Positions 34,616-43,647 of a stretch of 44,876 nucleotides of DNA are shown here, piece after piece (the stretch's first letter is position 1; the number at the start of each line of letters is the position of its first letter). The notes below the pieces were generated by a model, which saw only the letters and a list, made by a program, of their open reading frames with translations, was not told the origin of the DNA and did no database searches. Made by a program: the position numbers and the translations under genes. Source of the DNA: Paracoccaceae bacterium (GTDB lineage Bacteria > Pseudomonadota > Alphaproteobacteria > Rhodobacterales > Rhodobacteraceae); the NCBI GenBank assembly GCA_029244725.1, contig JAQWQJ010000095.1:1-44876 (forward strand), read 5' to 3'.

Positions 34616-35490
34616 GCAAAATCAAAAAAGTGGGCGTCTGTGGCGCCGCCGGGACCATGGGTGCGGGCATCGCAATCGTTGCTGCCAGAGCGGGTTTTGA
34701 AACTGTTGCATATGATTTAAGCGCCGATGCTCTCGAAAAGGCCGCAACGCAAACAGCAGGTTTCTTTGACAAGTCAGTTGCGCGTGGGAAAATGTCTGAG
34801 GTGGACCGGGATGCTGTACTGGGCAGGTTAACCAGCACCACCGATCTGGAAGACCTTGGTGATTGCGACCTTGTAATTGAAGCGGTGTTTGAGGATCTGG
34901 CCACAAAGCAGGGTCTGCTTAAACAGCTTGATGGTATCTGCGGCGAACGCACGATATTTGCGTCCAATACCTCTACCCTGTCGATCACGGAAATCGCCTC
35001 TGGCTGTGAACGTCAGGACCGCGTTGTTGGCCTGCATTTCTGCCTGCCCGCCCAGCTGATGAAACTGATCGAGGTGTCGCCCGGCATAAACACGTCGAAA
35101 GAAACATTTCACACGGCCTGGGTATGGACGGAAGCCACGGGCCAGATCCCGGTTGAAACTCAGGATAAGCCGGGGTTCATCCTGAATGCGCTTTTGGTGC
35201 CTTTTAACAATGATGCCATTCGCGCTGTAGAGGCCGGGGTGGCGGAACCCGGAGATATCGACAAGGCCATCAAATCCGGCCTTGGTTACAAGATGGGACC
35301 GCTGGAGCTGATTGATCTTATCGGGCTTGATACACAGATCCGCCTTGGCGAAGCTTTCTATCCCATCACGCTGGATCCGCGCGCTGCCGCCCCGGCTTTG
35401 TTGCGGCGCATGGTGGCCGCCGGAGACCTTGGTCGAAAATCTGGGCGCGGCTTCTTCGACTATGGCAACAAGGCAATGTTTGGGGGTTGA
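34612..35490 (+). CDS. 3-Hydroxyacyl-CoA dehydrogenase (single-unit type)
   Basis: 292 residues from ATG 34612. N-terminal Rossmann domain GVCGAAGTMGAGIA, then VIEAVFEDLATKQ, FASNTSTLSITE and VVGLHFCLPAQLMKLIEV, where FCLP replaces the usual FNPxPxM. The C-terminal helical domain contains GFILNALLVPFNNDAIRAVE and GLGYKMGPLELIDLIGLD. NAD-dependent oxidation of a 3-hydroxyacyl-CoA, probably a ring-opened product. The catalytic His (VGLHF) is present. Confidence 0.9.
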   Translation: MSKIKKVGVCGAAGTMGAGIAIVAARAGFETVAYDLSADALEKAATQTAGFFDKSVARGKMSEVDRDAVLGRLTSTTDLEDLGDCDLVIEAVFEDLATKQGLLKQLDGICGERTIFASNTSTLSITEIASGCERQDRVVGLHFCLPAQLMKLIEVSPGINTSKETFHTAWVWTEATGQIPVETQDKPGFILNALLVPFNNDAIRAVEAGVAEPGDIDKAIKSGLGYKMGPLELIDLIGLDTQIRLGEAFYPITLDPRAAAPALLRRMVAAGDLGRKSGRGFFDYGNKAMFGG

Positions 35491-35494
35491 TGAC

Positions 35495-36136
35495 ATGACT
35501 TACACAATCGTAAGCAATGGTGACAGCGGCTCATTCCCGACAGGCGATGCCTTTCTAAGCGATGCATCGCAAGATGCAGAGGTGGTGATTTACCTCGCCG
35601 GGGCGCCCTTGCACGCCGACGATGGGAAAACCGCGATCCTCGTTGAATTGGGAACAGAGTGTCTGGGCGTTCATACCGGCGAAGGCGGGGGCGAAAACGC
35701 CGGAGAAGAAGGGTCAAACATTCTGGGTTTTAACCGGTATCGCAACGGCAGCGATGCGCCTTCCAATCTGATCGAACTGGTGCGCCAACCGCGCAGTTCG
35801 CAAACTGCAATAGATGCCGCCAAGGTGTTGTTTGAAACAGCCGGATTCGAGGTGGCCCTGTGTTCCGATCAGACAGGACGTATCATCGACCGTCTGGTCC
35901 GGCCGAAATATAACGCGGCGCTTCGTTTTCTGGATGAAGGTCTGGCCAGCGCCAAGGATATGGACCTGACCTGTCGTATGGGGCTTGGCTATCCGGATGG
36001 GCCGATAGAACGGGTCTGTCGGGGTGGTCTGGGCCATCATTATGATGTCACCCAGGCGCTTTTTGAGACGAACGGAACCCCCGGTTATGCACCAGCAAGG
36101 CGCGCCGTTGTCGCTAAACAAAGGAAAACGCGATGA
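35495..36136 (+). CDS. Stand-alone 3-hydroxyacyl-CoA dehydrogenase C-terminal-domain protein
   Basis: 213 residues from ATG 35495. The second half matches the helical C-terminal domain of 3-hydroxyacyl-CoA dehydrogenases (GRIIDRLVRPKYNAALRFL, GLASAKDMDLTCRMGLGYPDGPIERV). The first 100 residues do not contain a GxGxxG cofactor loop and look like a decayed or specialised domain (VVIYLAGAPLHADDGKTAIL). It cannot bind NAD the usual way. It may dimerise with the enzyme at 34612 or act as a CoA-product-binding partner. Resembles the second half of PaaH-type proteins. The N-terminal EGGGENAGEEG loop is unusually acidic and glycine-rich. Confidence 0.75.
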   Translation: MTYTIVSNGDSGSFPTGDAFLSDASQDAEVVIYLAGAPLHADDGKTAILVELGTECLGVHTGEGGGENAGEEGSNILGFNRYRNGSDAPSNLIELVRQPRSSQTAIDAAKVLFETAGFEVALCSDQTGRIIDRLVRPKYNAALRFLDEGLASAKDMDLTCRMGLGYPDGPIERVCRGGLGHHYDVTQALFETNGTPGYAPARRAVVAKQRKTR

Positions 36137-36228
36137 AACAGGCCCTGGAGAAGGAAATGACAATTCCTGTCATGTCATGCGCCATTGTGGTGTCAAAGAC
36201 GATTTGTAGGACCGCAGAATATGCCTGA
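36133..36228 (+). CDS. Possible 31-residue coupled ORF
   Basis: ATG 36133 overlaps the previous stop (ATGA) and the frame ends eight bases into the CaiB gene. Peptide: MKQALEKEMTIPVMSCAIVV, then a short tail. It bridges an otherwise untranslated 84-base gap. GGAGAAGGA lies within it rather than before the CaiB start. It could be a coupling peptide, a remnant, or chance. Confidence 0.25.
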   Translation: MKQALEKEMTIPVMSCAIVVSKTICRTAEYA

Positions 36229-37450
36229 GAAATTGCCGATGGATGATCTGCCGCTGATCCCGGTCGGGCAGGGGTTTCGTTTTCTGGAAGGTGTGCGTGT
36301 GGTGGATCTGACAACATCTATCGCTGGTCCCTATGCCACGATGATGCTTGCCGATCTTGGTGCCGAAGTCATCAAAATCGAGCGTCCTGAGGGTGACGAT
36401 GCACGTTATTGGGGGCCGCCCTTTTTGAACGGTGAATCGCTTTGGTTCGCGTCGGTCAATCGCGGGAAGAAGAGCATCGCGCTGGATCTGACCGATGACG
36501 CAGGCCAGGACGCTTTGCGCGCACTGGTTCAATCCGCGGATGTTTTTGTGACCAACCAACCGCCGCGCGTTCAGAAGAAACTGGGGCTTGATTATGAAAC
36601 ACTGTCGTCGATAAAACCCGATATCGTGTTTACATCGATAACCGGTTTTGGCCTTTCGGGCGAACGATCTGATCTGACGTGTTATGATCTTATTGCCGAA
36701 GGGTATAGCGGCATAATGGATTTGACTGGAACTGCAGACGAGGCGCCCCAGAAAGTGGGAACGCCCGCCGCAGATATGCTGTCGGGCCAGGATGCCGCGA
36801 TGGCAACGATTGCCGCCCTGTTCGATCGACAGAAATCCGGAGCGGGGCATCTGGTGGATGTCGCCTTGCTCGATAGCATGACCCGGTTTCTGGCGCCCCG
36901 GATTAATTCCTATCTTGGATCTGGAGAGGTGCCGCGACGGTCTGGGGGTACGGATTCTGTCATCGCCGTGTATCAGGCATTTGATACGGCTGATGATCCG
37001 ATCACGCTGGGTTTGGGAACCAACGCAATATGGCAACGTTTCTGGACTGCGGTCGGCAACCCCGACTTTGCCGGTCAGGAAGGGTTTGCGACAAATGCCG
37101 AACGGCGGGTAAACCGCGATGAGATTGTGGCTGTTATTCAAGAACAGTTGCTGAACAAGGATCGTTCGCATTGGCTGAAGATATTCCGCGAGGCCCGTGT
37201 CCCTGCCGGTCCGATCAACCGGGTTGATGAGGTTTCCGCTGACGCTGCCCTGCAGGAGCGTGGATTGATATTTGCGCTGCAAGATGGCGACCGCGTGGTG
37301 CCTCAGGTTGGCCTGGGGGTTCAGTTTGACGGGAAATTTGCCATTCCACGCAGCGCGCCCCCACATCTTGGTGAACACACAAAAGATATCCTGGCGGCGC
37401 TGCAAGCGGAGACAGCCGGGGTTGCGGGTGAGGAAGGCAAGAGTTCATGA
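36221..37450 (+). CDS. CaiB/BaiF-family CoA transferase (class III)
   Basis: 409 residues from ATG 36221. Typical pattern: [49 protein letters not shown], then the catalytic aspartate region (GTPAADMLSGQDAA). Class III transferases move CoA between acids without ATP, for example from succinyl- or product-CoA to the incoming acid. With a ligase already present, this may exchange CoA between ring acid and end product. The N-terminus carries a 20-residue extension before the usual LEGVRVVDL. Confidence 0.88.
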   Translation: MPEKLPMDDLPLIPVGQGFRFLEGVRVVDLTTSIAGPYATMMLADLGAEVIKIERPEGDDARYWGPPFLNGESLWFASVNRGKKSIALDLTDDAGQDALRALVQSADVFVTNQPPRVQKKLGLDYETLSSIKPDIVFTSITGFGLSGERSDLTCYDLIAEGYSGIMDLTGTADEAPQKVGTPAADMLSGQDAAMATIAALFDRQKSGAGHLVDVALLDSMTRFLAPRINSYLGSGEVPRRSGGTDSVIAVYQAFDTADDPITLGLGTNAIWQRFWTAVGNPDFAGQEGFATNAERRVNRDEIVAVIQEQLLNKDRSHWLKIFREARVPAGPINRVDEVSADAALQERGLIFALQDGDRVVPQVGLGVQFDGKFAIPRSAPPHLGEHTKDILAALQAETAGVAGEEGKSS

Positions 37451-37545
37451 CCGATCAGAAGACCAATCCCCAGTTTTCACACCGGCCTGCATTGGCAACG
37501 ATCAACGGTGCCATTGCCCTTAAATCACACGGAGACCACGGATGA
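37447..37545 (+). CDS. Possible 32-residue coupled ORF
   Basis: ATG 37447 overlaps the stop of the first CaiB gene (ATGA), and its stop overlaps the start of the second. Peptide begins MTDQKTNPQFSHRPALATIN and continues [22 protein letters not shown] ribosome-like site for the next gene lies inside. No family recognised; the middle faintly resembles the core strand of crotonases (PxxAxINGxxL), so it might be a gene remnant. Confidence 0.3.
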   Translation: MTDQKTNPQFSHRPALATINGAIALKSHGDHG

Positions 37546-38696
37546 CGGCACCTCTCAGAGATATCAAAGTGCTCGATTTTTCGACCTTGCTGCCCGGGCC
37601 GATGGCGACGCTTTTCCTGGCGGAAGCCGGGGCCGAGGTGATCAAAGTTGAACGCCCGGGACGGGGTGAAGAAATGCGCAGCTACCTGCCTAAATGGGGG
37701 GCTGACAGCGCCAATTTCAACCTGCTCAATCGCGGCAAGAAAAGCATTGCCGTCGATTTGAAAGACCCTGAACAGTTGGCCTTGCTGCGGCCTTTGGTTG
37801 AAACCGCTGATTTGATTGTCGAACAGTTCAGACCTGGTGTCATGCAGCGGCTGGGTTTGGGGTATCAGGATGTTTTGGCGATCAATTCCGACATCATCTT
37901 CTGCTCGATCACCGGGTATGGGCAGGATGGGCCAAAATCAAAGAAAGCCGGGCACGATCTGAATTACATCGGCGACAGCGGCATGCTTGGGCTAAGCTGT
38001 GGCACTGTCGAAACGCCGGTGATCCCACCCGCATTGATCGCCGACATTGCCGGGGGAACCTATCCTGCGGTTTTAAACATCCTCCTGGCCTTACGAGAGA
38101 GAGATAAAACCGGTGCCCCAAGCCATATCGATATCTCGATGAGCGACAATCTGTTCCCGTTTCTTTATTGGGCAATGGGTGAAGGGCAAGTGAGCGATAA
38201 GTGGCCCGGAAACGGTGATGCATTGGTGACGGGTGGCTCGTGCCGCTATCGGCTTTACGCGACGGCGGATGGGAAATTTGTGGCCGCAGCCCCGATTGAA
38301 ACCAAATTCTGGTTGGCTTTCACCAAAGCGATCAGATTGCCTGAAGCCCTTTGTGACGACAGTCTGGACATGACGGCCACGACCCGCGCAATCGAACAGA
38401 TCATTTCTGAAAAACCAGCAGCGGAATGGGAACCGATTTTTGATCGCGCTGACTGTTGTTGCACCATCGTGAAGACCGTGAATGAAGCGATGCAGGACAC
38501 GCATTTCCAGTCTCGTGGTGTTTTCTCGAAACGTATCAGCAATGATCAAGGGTCAGAGCTGACTGCTCTTCCCACGCCGATTTCCCAACAATTCACCAAT
38601 CAGGCCAGTGCCGCCTCGGCGCCTGTTCTGGGGGCTGACAACGATTTGCTGGGTGAAGACAAAGCGCCTGAACTCACTGAAGAAGAACGCAGATGA
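37542..38696 (+). CDS. CaiB/BaiF-family CoA transferase or racemase (class III)
   Basis: 384 residues. [50 protein letters not shown] and the aspartate in [11 protein letters not shown]. The early segment and shorter length place it nearer to alpha-methylacyl-CoA racemases than its neighbour at 36221. If the substrate carries a methyl branch, racemisation would be needed before beta-oxidation; that is conjecture. A Cys-rich patch, DCCCTIV, is unusual. It overlaps the next gene by four bases. Confidence 0.85.
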   Translation: MTAPLRDIKVLDFSTLLPGPMATLFLAEAGAEVIKVERPGRGEEMRSYLPKWGADSANFNLLNRGKKSIAVDLKDPEQLALLRPLVETADLIVEQFRPGVMQRLGLGYQDVLAINSDIIFCSITGYGQDGPKSKKAGHDLNYIGDSGMLGLSCGTVETPVIPPALIADIAGGTYPAVLNILLALRERDKTGAPSHIDISMSDNLFPFLYWAMGEGQVSDKWPGNGDALVTGGSCRYRLYATADGKFVAAAPIETKFWLAFTKAIRLPEALCDDSLDMTATTRAIEQIISEKPAAEWEPIFDRADCCCTIVKTVNEAMQDTHFQSRGVFSKRISNDQGSELTALPTPISQQFTNQASAASAPVLGADNDLLGEDKAPELTEEERR

Positions 38697-40123
38697 AATC
38701 AAAAATCGTGCGCGAGCTACCACCAAATGTGATCGTTGGCGTTGTTGGTGCCGGTGCGATGGGCGCAGGTATTGCACAGGTCGCCGCAGCAGCCGGGCAT
38801 CCGGTTATCCTGTTCGACGCCACCCCGGGGGCTGCTCAGACGGGTCGGGATCGCATCGAAAGCGGGCTGGTCAAGCTTGTTTCGCGCGGAAAAAAAACAG
38901 AAGCGGACGTTGCTGATCTGCTGGCGCGTATTACAATTGCCGACAAACTCGAAGATCTTGCCCCTGCTGTTCTGGTGATCGAGGCCATCATCGAGAACCT
39001 TGACATTAAACGCAAAGTCTTCGCGGCCTTGGAAGGCATCGTATCTCCCGACGCTCTGCTCTGTACGAACACCTCTTCCATTTCGGTGACGGCAATTGCC
39101 GCCGATCTGAATCGGCCTGAACGCTTTTCTGGTATGCATTTTTTCAACCCCGCGCCGGTGATGAAGCTTGTCGAAGTCATCAGCGGCTTGGCGACAGCTC
39201 CAGCAGTTAATGACACATTGCTGAACACGGCCCGGAGTTGGGGTAAGATCGCCGTAGCGGCGAAATCCACACCCGGTTTCATCGTGAACCGTGTGGCGCG
39301 CCCTTATTATGCTGAGGCGCTTAGGCTGCTAGAAGAACAAGTGGCCTCTGCCGCCACGATTGACGCAATTCTTGTGGGTGGGGGCGGTTTTCGGATGGGC
39401 CCCTTCGCGCTAATGGATCTGATTGGCCATGATGTGAATTATGCCGTTACCTGTTCAGTATTTGACGCCTTTTATCAGGATCCGCGCTACCGCCCCGCGC
39501 TTGTGCAAAAAGAACTGGTTGATGCGGGCTGGCTGGGCCGCAAGTCAGGGCGGGGGTTTTACGACTACGCGAAAGGTACTGAGGCGTCGAAACCGGAAGT
39601 TTTGGATGTGAAGTGCGCGATGGCATTTGACCTGCCGCCTCTGGATGGGCGCTGTTTTGATTTCCAAGGGGTCCAAGTCCGACGGACTGATGGTCGTTGC
39701 GCTATTGAATATGACCAAGACGTCATTCTGTACGATCAAACTCTGAACCCTGAAACCGCAACACATATTGCCTTCTCAGTGTCACCTGACGTCCCCCGGA
39801 AAACGGTCGATGAATTTGCTGCGGCGCTTTGGAACCAAGGGAAATCCGCGTGCCTTTTGCCAGATTGGCCGGGGCTTGTCCTCATGCGTACAATTGCCAT
39901 GCTGGCCAACGAAGCATACGAGGCAATTCTACATGGCGTTGCCGAACCCGAAGGTATCGATAACGCCATGCGATACGGTCTGAATTATCCGGTCGGGCCA
40001 GTTGCGTGGGCCAACGCAATTGGGCTGCAAACAATCCTTTTTGTGCTGGACAGATTGCACGACCAAACCCGAGATCCCAGATACCGCGCCTCGTTGGGCC
40101 TGCGGATGGCCGCCAGGGTTTAG
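38693..40123 (+). CDS. 3-Hydroxyacyl-CoA dehydrogenase, two-domain PaaH type
   Basis: 476 residues. Rossmann loop [58 protein letters not shown] (catalytic His), [19 protein letters not shown]. It then has a second helical copy ([40 protein letters not shown]) as in PaaH of phenylacetate degradation. It would oxidise 3-hydroxyadipyl-like or longer dicarboxyl-CoA. Together with the thiolase it forms the lower pathway. Last gene of the contiguous operon. Confidence 0.9.
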   Translation: MKSKIVRELPPNVIVGVVGAGAMGAGIAQVAAAAGHPVILFDATPGAAQTGRDRIESGLVKLVSRGKKTEADVADLLARITIADKLEDLAPAVLVIEAIIENLDIKRKVFAALEGIVSPDALLCTNTSSISVTAIAADLNRPERFSGMHFFNPAPVMKLVEVISGLATAPAVNDTLLNTARSWGKIAVAAKSTPGFIVNRVARPYYAEALRLLEEQVASAATIDAILVGGGGFRMGPFALMDLIGHDVNYAVTCSVFDAFYQDPRYRPALVQKELVDAGWLGRKSGRGFYDYAKGTEASKPEVLDVKCAMAFDLPPLDGRCFDFQGVQVRRTDGRCAIEYDQDVILYDQTLNPETATHIAFSVSPDVPRKTVDEFAAALWNQGKSACLLPDWPGLVLMRTIAMLANEAYEAILHGVAEPEGIDNAMRYGLNYPVGPVAWANAIGLQTILFVLDRLHDQTRDPRYRASLGLRMAARV

Positions 40124-40128
40124 GTAGC

Positions 40129-40263
40129 ATGAGCGAAGTTCTTGGTATTATAGATGGTACCAGCGATATTGGTTCTGCATGCGCTCACCGAATGGGACCG
40201 GGTGATCATGGTGATGCCGGTCTGAACATTCTTTTCAAGCGCATGCTGAATCCGATATGGTGA
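40129..40263 (+). pseudogene. SDR N-terminal remnant
   Basis: 44 codons after the PaaH-like gene: MSEVLGIIDGTSDIGSACAH then a tail that loses all SDR pattern, ending in a stop at 40263. GTSDIGSA matches the SDR glycine loop (TGxxxGIG) in position. Either a remnant of an SDR deleted between this gene and the thiolase, or a chance frame. The remaining bases to 40434 show no gene. Confidence 0.4.
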
Positions 40264-40434
40264 TAGATCGCCACCAATACCGGATACCACAACATTTTCC
40301 AAAAGTTTCGATTTTGGGATGGTTTCGATTCACACCGATTGTTTACTCACCCTTTCAATGAATTAGGAAATGTCCACACTATATCCTCCTCGGTCTCTTC
40401 GTTTTCCACTTGAAACCAGCTGAAAGAACTTCTC

Positions 40435-41631
40435 ATGCGAGATGTCTATATTTGCGACTATATTCGGACACCCATCGGCCGCTATGGCGGAGCGCTATCC
40501 GCCGTCCGCCCAGACGATTTGGCGGCCGTTCCCCTCAAGGCTTTGATAAAACGTAATCCCGGGGTTAATTGGGAAAAAGTTGATGAGGTGATTTTTGGGA
40601 ACGCCAATCAGGCCGGTGAAGACAACCGAAACATTGCACGCATGAGCCTTTTGTTGGCTGGCCTGCCAGAAACGGTACCGGGAACCACGATAAATCGACT
40701 TTGTGGATCGGGCATGGACGCGGTGATCACAGGGGCCCGGGCGATCAGGGCTGGAGAAGCTGATCTGATTGTCTCGGGCGGGGTGGAAAGCATGAGCCGG
40801 GCCCCGTTTGTCATGCCAAAATCGGCTTCCGCGTTTTCCCGCAACACCGAAATCCACGATACGACGATCGGGTGGCGTTTTGTTAATCCGTTGATGAAAG
40901 AGCTTTACGGTGTCGATTCAATGCCGGAAACCGCAGAGAATGTCGCCAAGGTGTTCGACGTTTCGCGCGAAGATCAGGACGCTTTTGCGCTTCGATCACA
41001 ACACCGCGCTGCGGCTGCTCGTGATCGTCTGTCCCGCGAGATCACGCCCGTTACAATCCCCCAGCGGCGCGGGGAACCCATCGTCGTTAGTCGAGACGAG
41101 CACCCGAGGGAAACGACATTCGAAAAGCTTTCCACGTTACCTACACCATTTCGAAAAAACGGGTCCGTGACGGCGGGGAATGCGTCGGGTGTAAACGATG
41201 GCGCCGCTGCTTTAATTCTCGCGAGTGGAAATGCCATATCGGAGAATGGCCTGACCCCAATCGCCCGAATTTTAGGTGGAGCAACGGCTGGGGTCGCGCC
41301 CCGGATCATGGGATTTGGCCCTGCTCCGGCAACTCAGAAGCTATGTAAACGCCTTGGTTTGAAACCCACGGATTTCGATGTTGTCGAGCTGAACGAGGCG
41401 TTTGCGTGCCAGGGGATTGCCGTGTTGCGCGCGCTGGGGATCTCCGAGGACGGCGCACACGTAAATCCAAATGGTGGCGCCATCGCGTTAGGCCACCCGC
41501 TTGGCATGTCGGGGGCCCGGATAACCGGCACCGCCGCGCTTGAACTGAAACTGGGCGCGGGTCGGCTTGCCCTGGCTTCGATGTGCATTGGCGTCGGGCA
41601 AGGCATCGCCATCGCGTTGGAACGGGTTTGA
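40435..41631 (+). CDS. Acetyl-CoA acyltransferase (PcaF/PaaJ-like thiolase)
   Basis: 398 residues. Nucleophile Cys90 in INRLCGSGMDA, the GGAIALGHPLGMSGAR histidine motif near 355 and the terminal base cysteine in MCIGVGQG. The opening MRDVYICDYIRTPIGRYGGALS is characteristic of beta-ketoadipyl-CoA thiolases. It splits 3-oxoadipyl-CoA into acetyl-CoA and succinyl-CoA, which places the pathway end in C6 dicarboxylates. It is separated from the operon by a 311-base gap holding an SDR remnant and, probably, a ribosome site (GAAAGAAC). Confidence 0.92.
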   Translation: MRDVYICDYIRTPIGRYGGALSAVRPDDLAAVPLKALIKRNPGVNWEKVDEVIFGNANQAGEDNRNIARMSLLLAGLPETVPGTTINRLCGSGMDAVITGARAIRAGEADLIVSGGVESMSRAPFVMPKSASAFSRNTEIHDTTIGWRFVNPLMKELYGVDSMPETAENVAKVFDVSREDQDAFALRSQHRAAAARDRLSREITPVTIPQRRGEPIVVSRDEHPRETTFEKLSTLPTPFRKNGSVTAGNASGVNDGAAALILASGNAISENGLTPIARILGGATAGVAPRIMGFGPAPATQKLCKRLGLKPTDFDVVELNEAFACQGIAVLRALGISEDGAHVNPNGGAIALGHPLGMSGARITGTAALELKLGAGRLALASMCIGVGQGIAIALERV

Positions 41632-41866
41632 TACTAAGATGAAAAGTGTCGCAACAATCGACCGCGTCAAGTGCCGCTCTCTTGACAATCTTGCCATTTT
41701 CAACCCCCCTCGTGCATACAGGGCCTTTTTGTTCTGAATCTGGTGGGTTTCAACCAAGAGGTTTTGGTGTTTGTCCGGCTTTAAAAGATCAACCCTGCAG
41801 AACGCCAGAGGCGTTTCTACGTGATGAGCGTTACCCAAACGCTCTTCGGCGATTGGTGGGGTCTGA

Positions 41867-42292
41867 TCCATAGTCAGAGCAGCACGTAAATTTGGGCTGC
41901 CTGTTGTAATCGCATTTACGGTGGAAACTGATGGGAAGCTTCCAACAGGGTCCACTTTGGAAACAGCGATCACTGAAGTTGATGACGCAACTGACGGATA
42001 TACCCCATACTTCATGATCAACTGCGCTCACCCCGACCATTTTGATACGGCCCTTACCGACGGCCCATGGATGAAACGGATAAAAGGTATCATCGCAAAT
42101 GCGTCTCGGTGCAGCCATACAGAACTCGACGAAGCAGAGGAATTGGATGACGGCAATCCGCGTGAACTTGGATTTCAATTGTCTGAAATCCGCCGAAGGT
42201 TTCCGCATATTAGTGTTCTTGGAGGATGCTGTGGTACTGATATGAGGCACATGCAAGAAATCGCAGAGGCATCCACCGTTCATTCTACTTAG
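41867..42292 (+). pseudogene. Homocysteine S-methyltransferase, C-terminal fragment
   Basis: The open frame reads VRAARKFGLPVVIAFTVETD then GKLPTGSTLETAI, INCAHPDHF, GFQLSEIRRRFPHISVLGGC and CGTDMRHM. The Cys of INCAHP and the CysCys of GGCCGTD are the zinc ligands of homocysteine methyltransferases (MmuM/BHMT-like). About 140 of some 300 residues remain; the N-terminal half is missing and a stop precedes the fragment. The bases between the thiolase and this fragment (41632-41866) show nothing recognisable. Confidence 0.75.
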
Positions 42293-42410
42293 CGACACGG
42301 TTCGTCGAGCAATGCCAACAAACAGCGGCCATTCGGACAAAATGCAGCGCTAGTTATTATGGGCTCTTTTAGGATCTTCACAGCGTTGTGCACGAATGGC
42401 TGCTCTACCA

Positions 42411-42860
42411 CTACCGTCGTCCCAATCTTCCCAGACGCGCGAGCTGAGCTAGCATTTGCGATCCAGTCCCGGTCGATGGATTGCTCCCTGTGGGTGTAGC
42501 ATTTGCCATCCCCGGCCTTTGAGGCATTTGTTGCACTCCAAACATCTGACGGGTTCTGAGTGCGGCGTATTCTGCCCCACTTGCGCCACCAACGAGATAC
42601 CGATTGTACGCTTGCTGATTGCCCATCGCCGCGCGCGCAAAGCTGTAGCTTCCGCCTAAGCCACCAGACAAGGCGGGCATCATGATGTTTCCGGAAATCG
42701 CCCGCACGATAAACGGCGTTGCGATAATGAAGCCTTTCGCCATCAAAACCATCATAAAAAACGGGATCAGCGCCCCGATGTTTGTTGCCCCTTCGGGATT
42801 GCCAAGCTCTCCGATCAGTGCTGACGCGACTCCTGTGATGGTTGCAAAGACGCCTGCCAC
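42411..42860 (-). pseudogene. VirB6/TrbL-type conjugation protein, C-terminal fragment
   Basis: 149 residues. GALIPFFMMVLMAKGFIIAT followed by PFIVRAISGNIM and a Gly/Ala/Met-rich C-terminal tail with SQMLAQLARLGRLGRR resembles the last third of VirB6 of type IV secretion systems, the inner-membrane channel subunit. The rest of the protein is missing upstream (beyond 42860). No other vir or tra genes are visible. It is a leftover of a plasmid or integrative element. Confidence 0.6.
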
Positions 42861-42873
42861 AACGTTACTTTTG

Positions 42874-43314
42874 TTGACTGACGGCCCTCAAGAACCACCC
42901 AAACTTATTCGTCCAAAGGCGCTAGAGCGCATGTTTGGGGCCGGTACTAGTAACATGCTTCAACAGCCTGACCATTGGCGAATGATTGAGGAAGGTTGGT
43001 TTTCGGGGGAAGACCTTTTCGAACTGGCTGTGGAAAAGGATCACGCATTTTATACCTGGCATGCAAATTATAGACCAGAGACGGAAGCCCACGATCTTAT
43101 TTACGACCTTTTCAGAGATCAGATAGACAATCCCTTTGGTTTGAGACTTCCGAGCCTTGGCCTTGAACTTGCAGAACACCCGAGTACCCCGCGCTATGCA
43201 ACAGCCAAGCTTGATGGCGAATGGTGTTTACCGAATTTCATGGCTGAAATAGGCGCGCATACGAAGTGGATAGAGATCGACAATGGCATCGCTTCGGAAG
43301 TGGTAGGACGATGA
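42874..43314 (+). CDS. Hypothetical protein, possibly N-terminally truncated
   Basis: The frame is open from 42682, but the first 64 residues run antisense to VirB6. A TTG at 42874 gives 146 residues (MTDGPQEPPKLIRPKALERM...). Features: ALERMFGAGTSNMLQQPDHW, an acidic middle and a well-spaced charged C-terminus; no membrane segments. Family not recognised. A gene junction at about 42865-42880 with the VirB6 fragment suggests the original start may be lost. Coupled to the next gene (ATGA). Confidence 0.45.
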   Translation: MTDGPQEPPKLIRPKALERMFGAGTSNMLQQPDHWRMIEEGWFSGEDLFELAVEKDHAFYTWHANYRPETEAHDLIYDLFRDQIDNPFGLRLPSLGLELAEHPSTPRYATAKLDGEWCLPNFMAEIGAHTKWIEIDNGIASEVVGR

Positions 43315-43544
43315 CCTGCTGTGTACGGAAAGGGACCCTGCCCGCATGGGAACTGTGTAGGTGCGGAAGCTGGGACGTCGAGATGGTCTGGATGCATGCA
43401 ATAACTGATGGGCACAGATGCAATCGATGTGGACGTGCCTGGAATGCAGAATATGGCATTGAGATAAAACCCTCAGTCTTTCGGTGGGCACATCTACCGG
43501 CCACGGGAGCGGCTGATTTCGCGAAGAGGCAAGGTTGGTTATGA
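43311..43544 (+). CDS. Small zinc-ribbon protein
   Basis: 77 residues from ATG 43311, overlapping the preceding stop. LCRCGSWDVEM and HRCNRCGRAW provide CxC and CxxC metal-binding knuckles. Otherwise unrecognised. Same strand and coupled with the preceding gene, so probably one functional unit brought in together. Confidence 0.45.
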   Translation: MTCCVRKGTLPAWELCRCGSWDVEMVWMHAITDGHRCNRCGRAWNAEYGIEIKPSVFRWAHLPATGAADFAKRQGWL

Positions 43545-43647
43545 AGCTTTGATAGCGGCAAACTTGCCTATATAGTGATGGGTCTAATCCGAGCACTTAA
43601 AATAGGCACTTTCAAATCAAAAATATTTCAGGACAAGGACCAAAATA

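Noticed and set aside
36170-37405. 411-codon minus-strand open frame
   Set aside because: Antisense to the first CaiB gene; no recognisable motif and no ribosome site.
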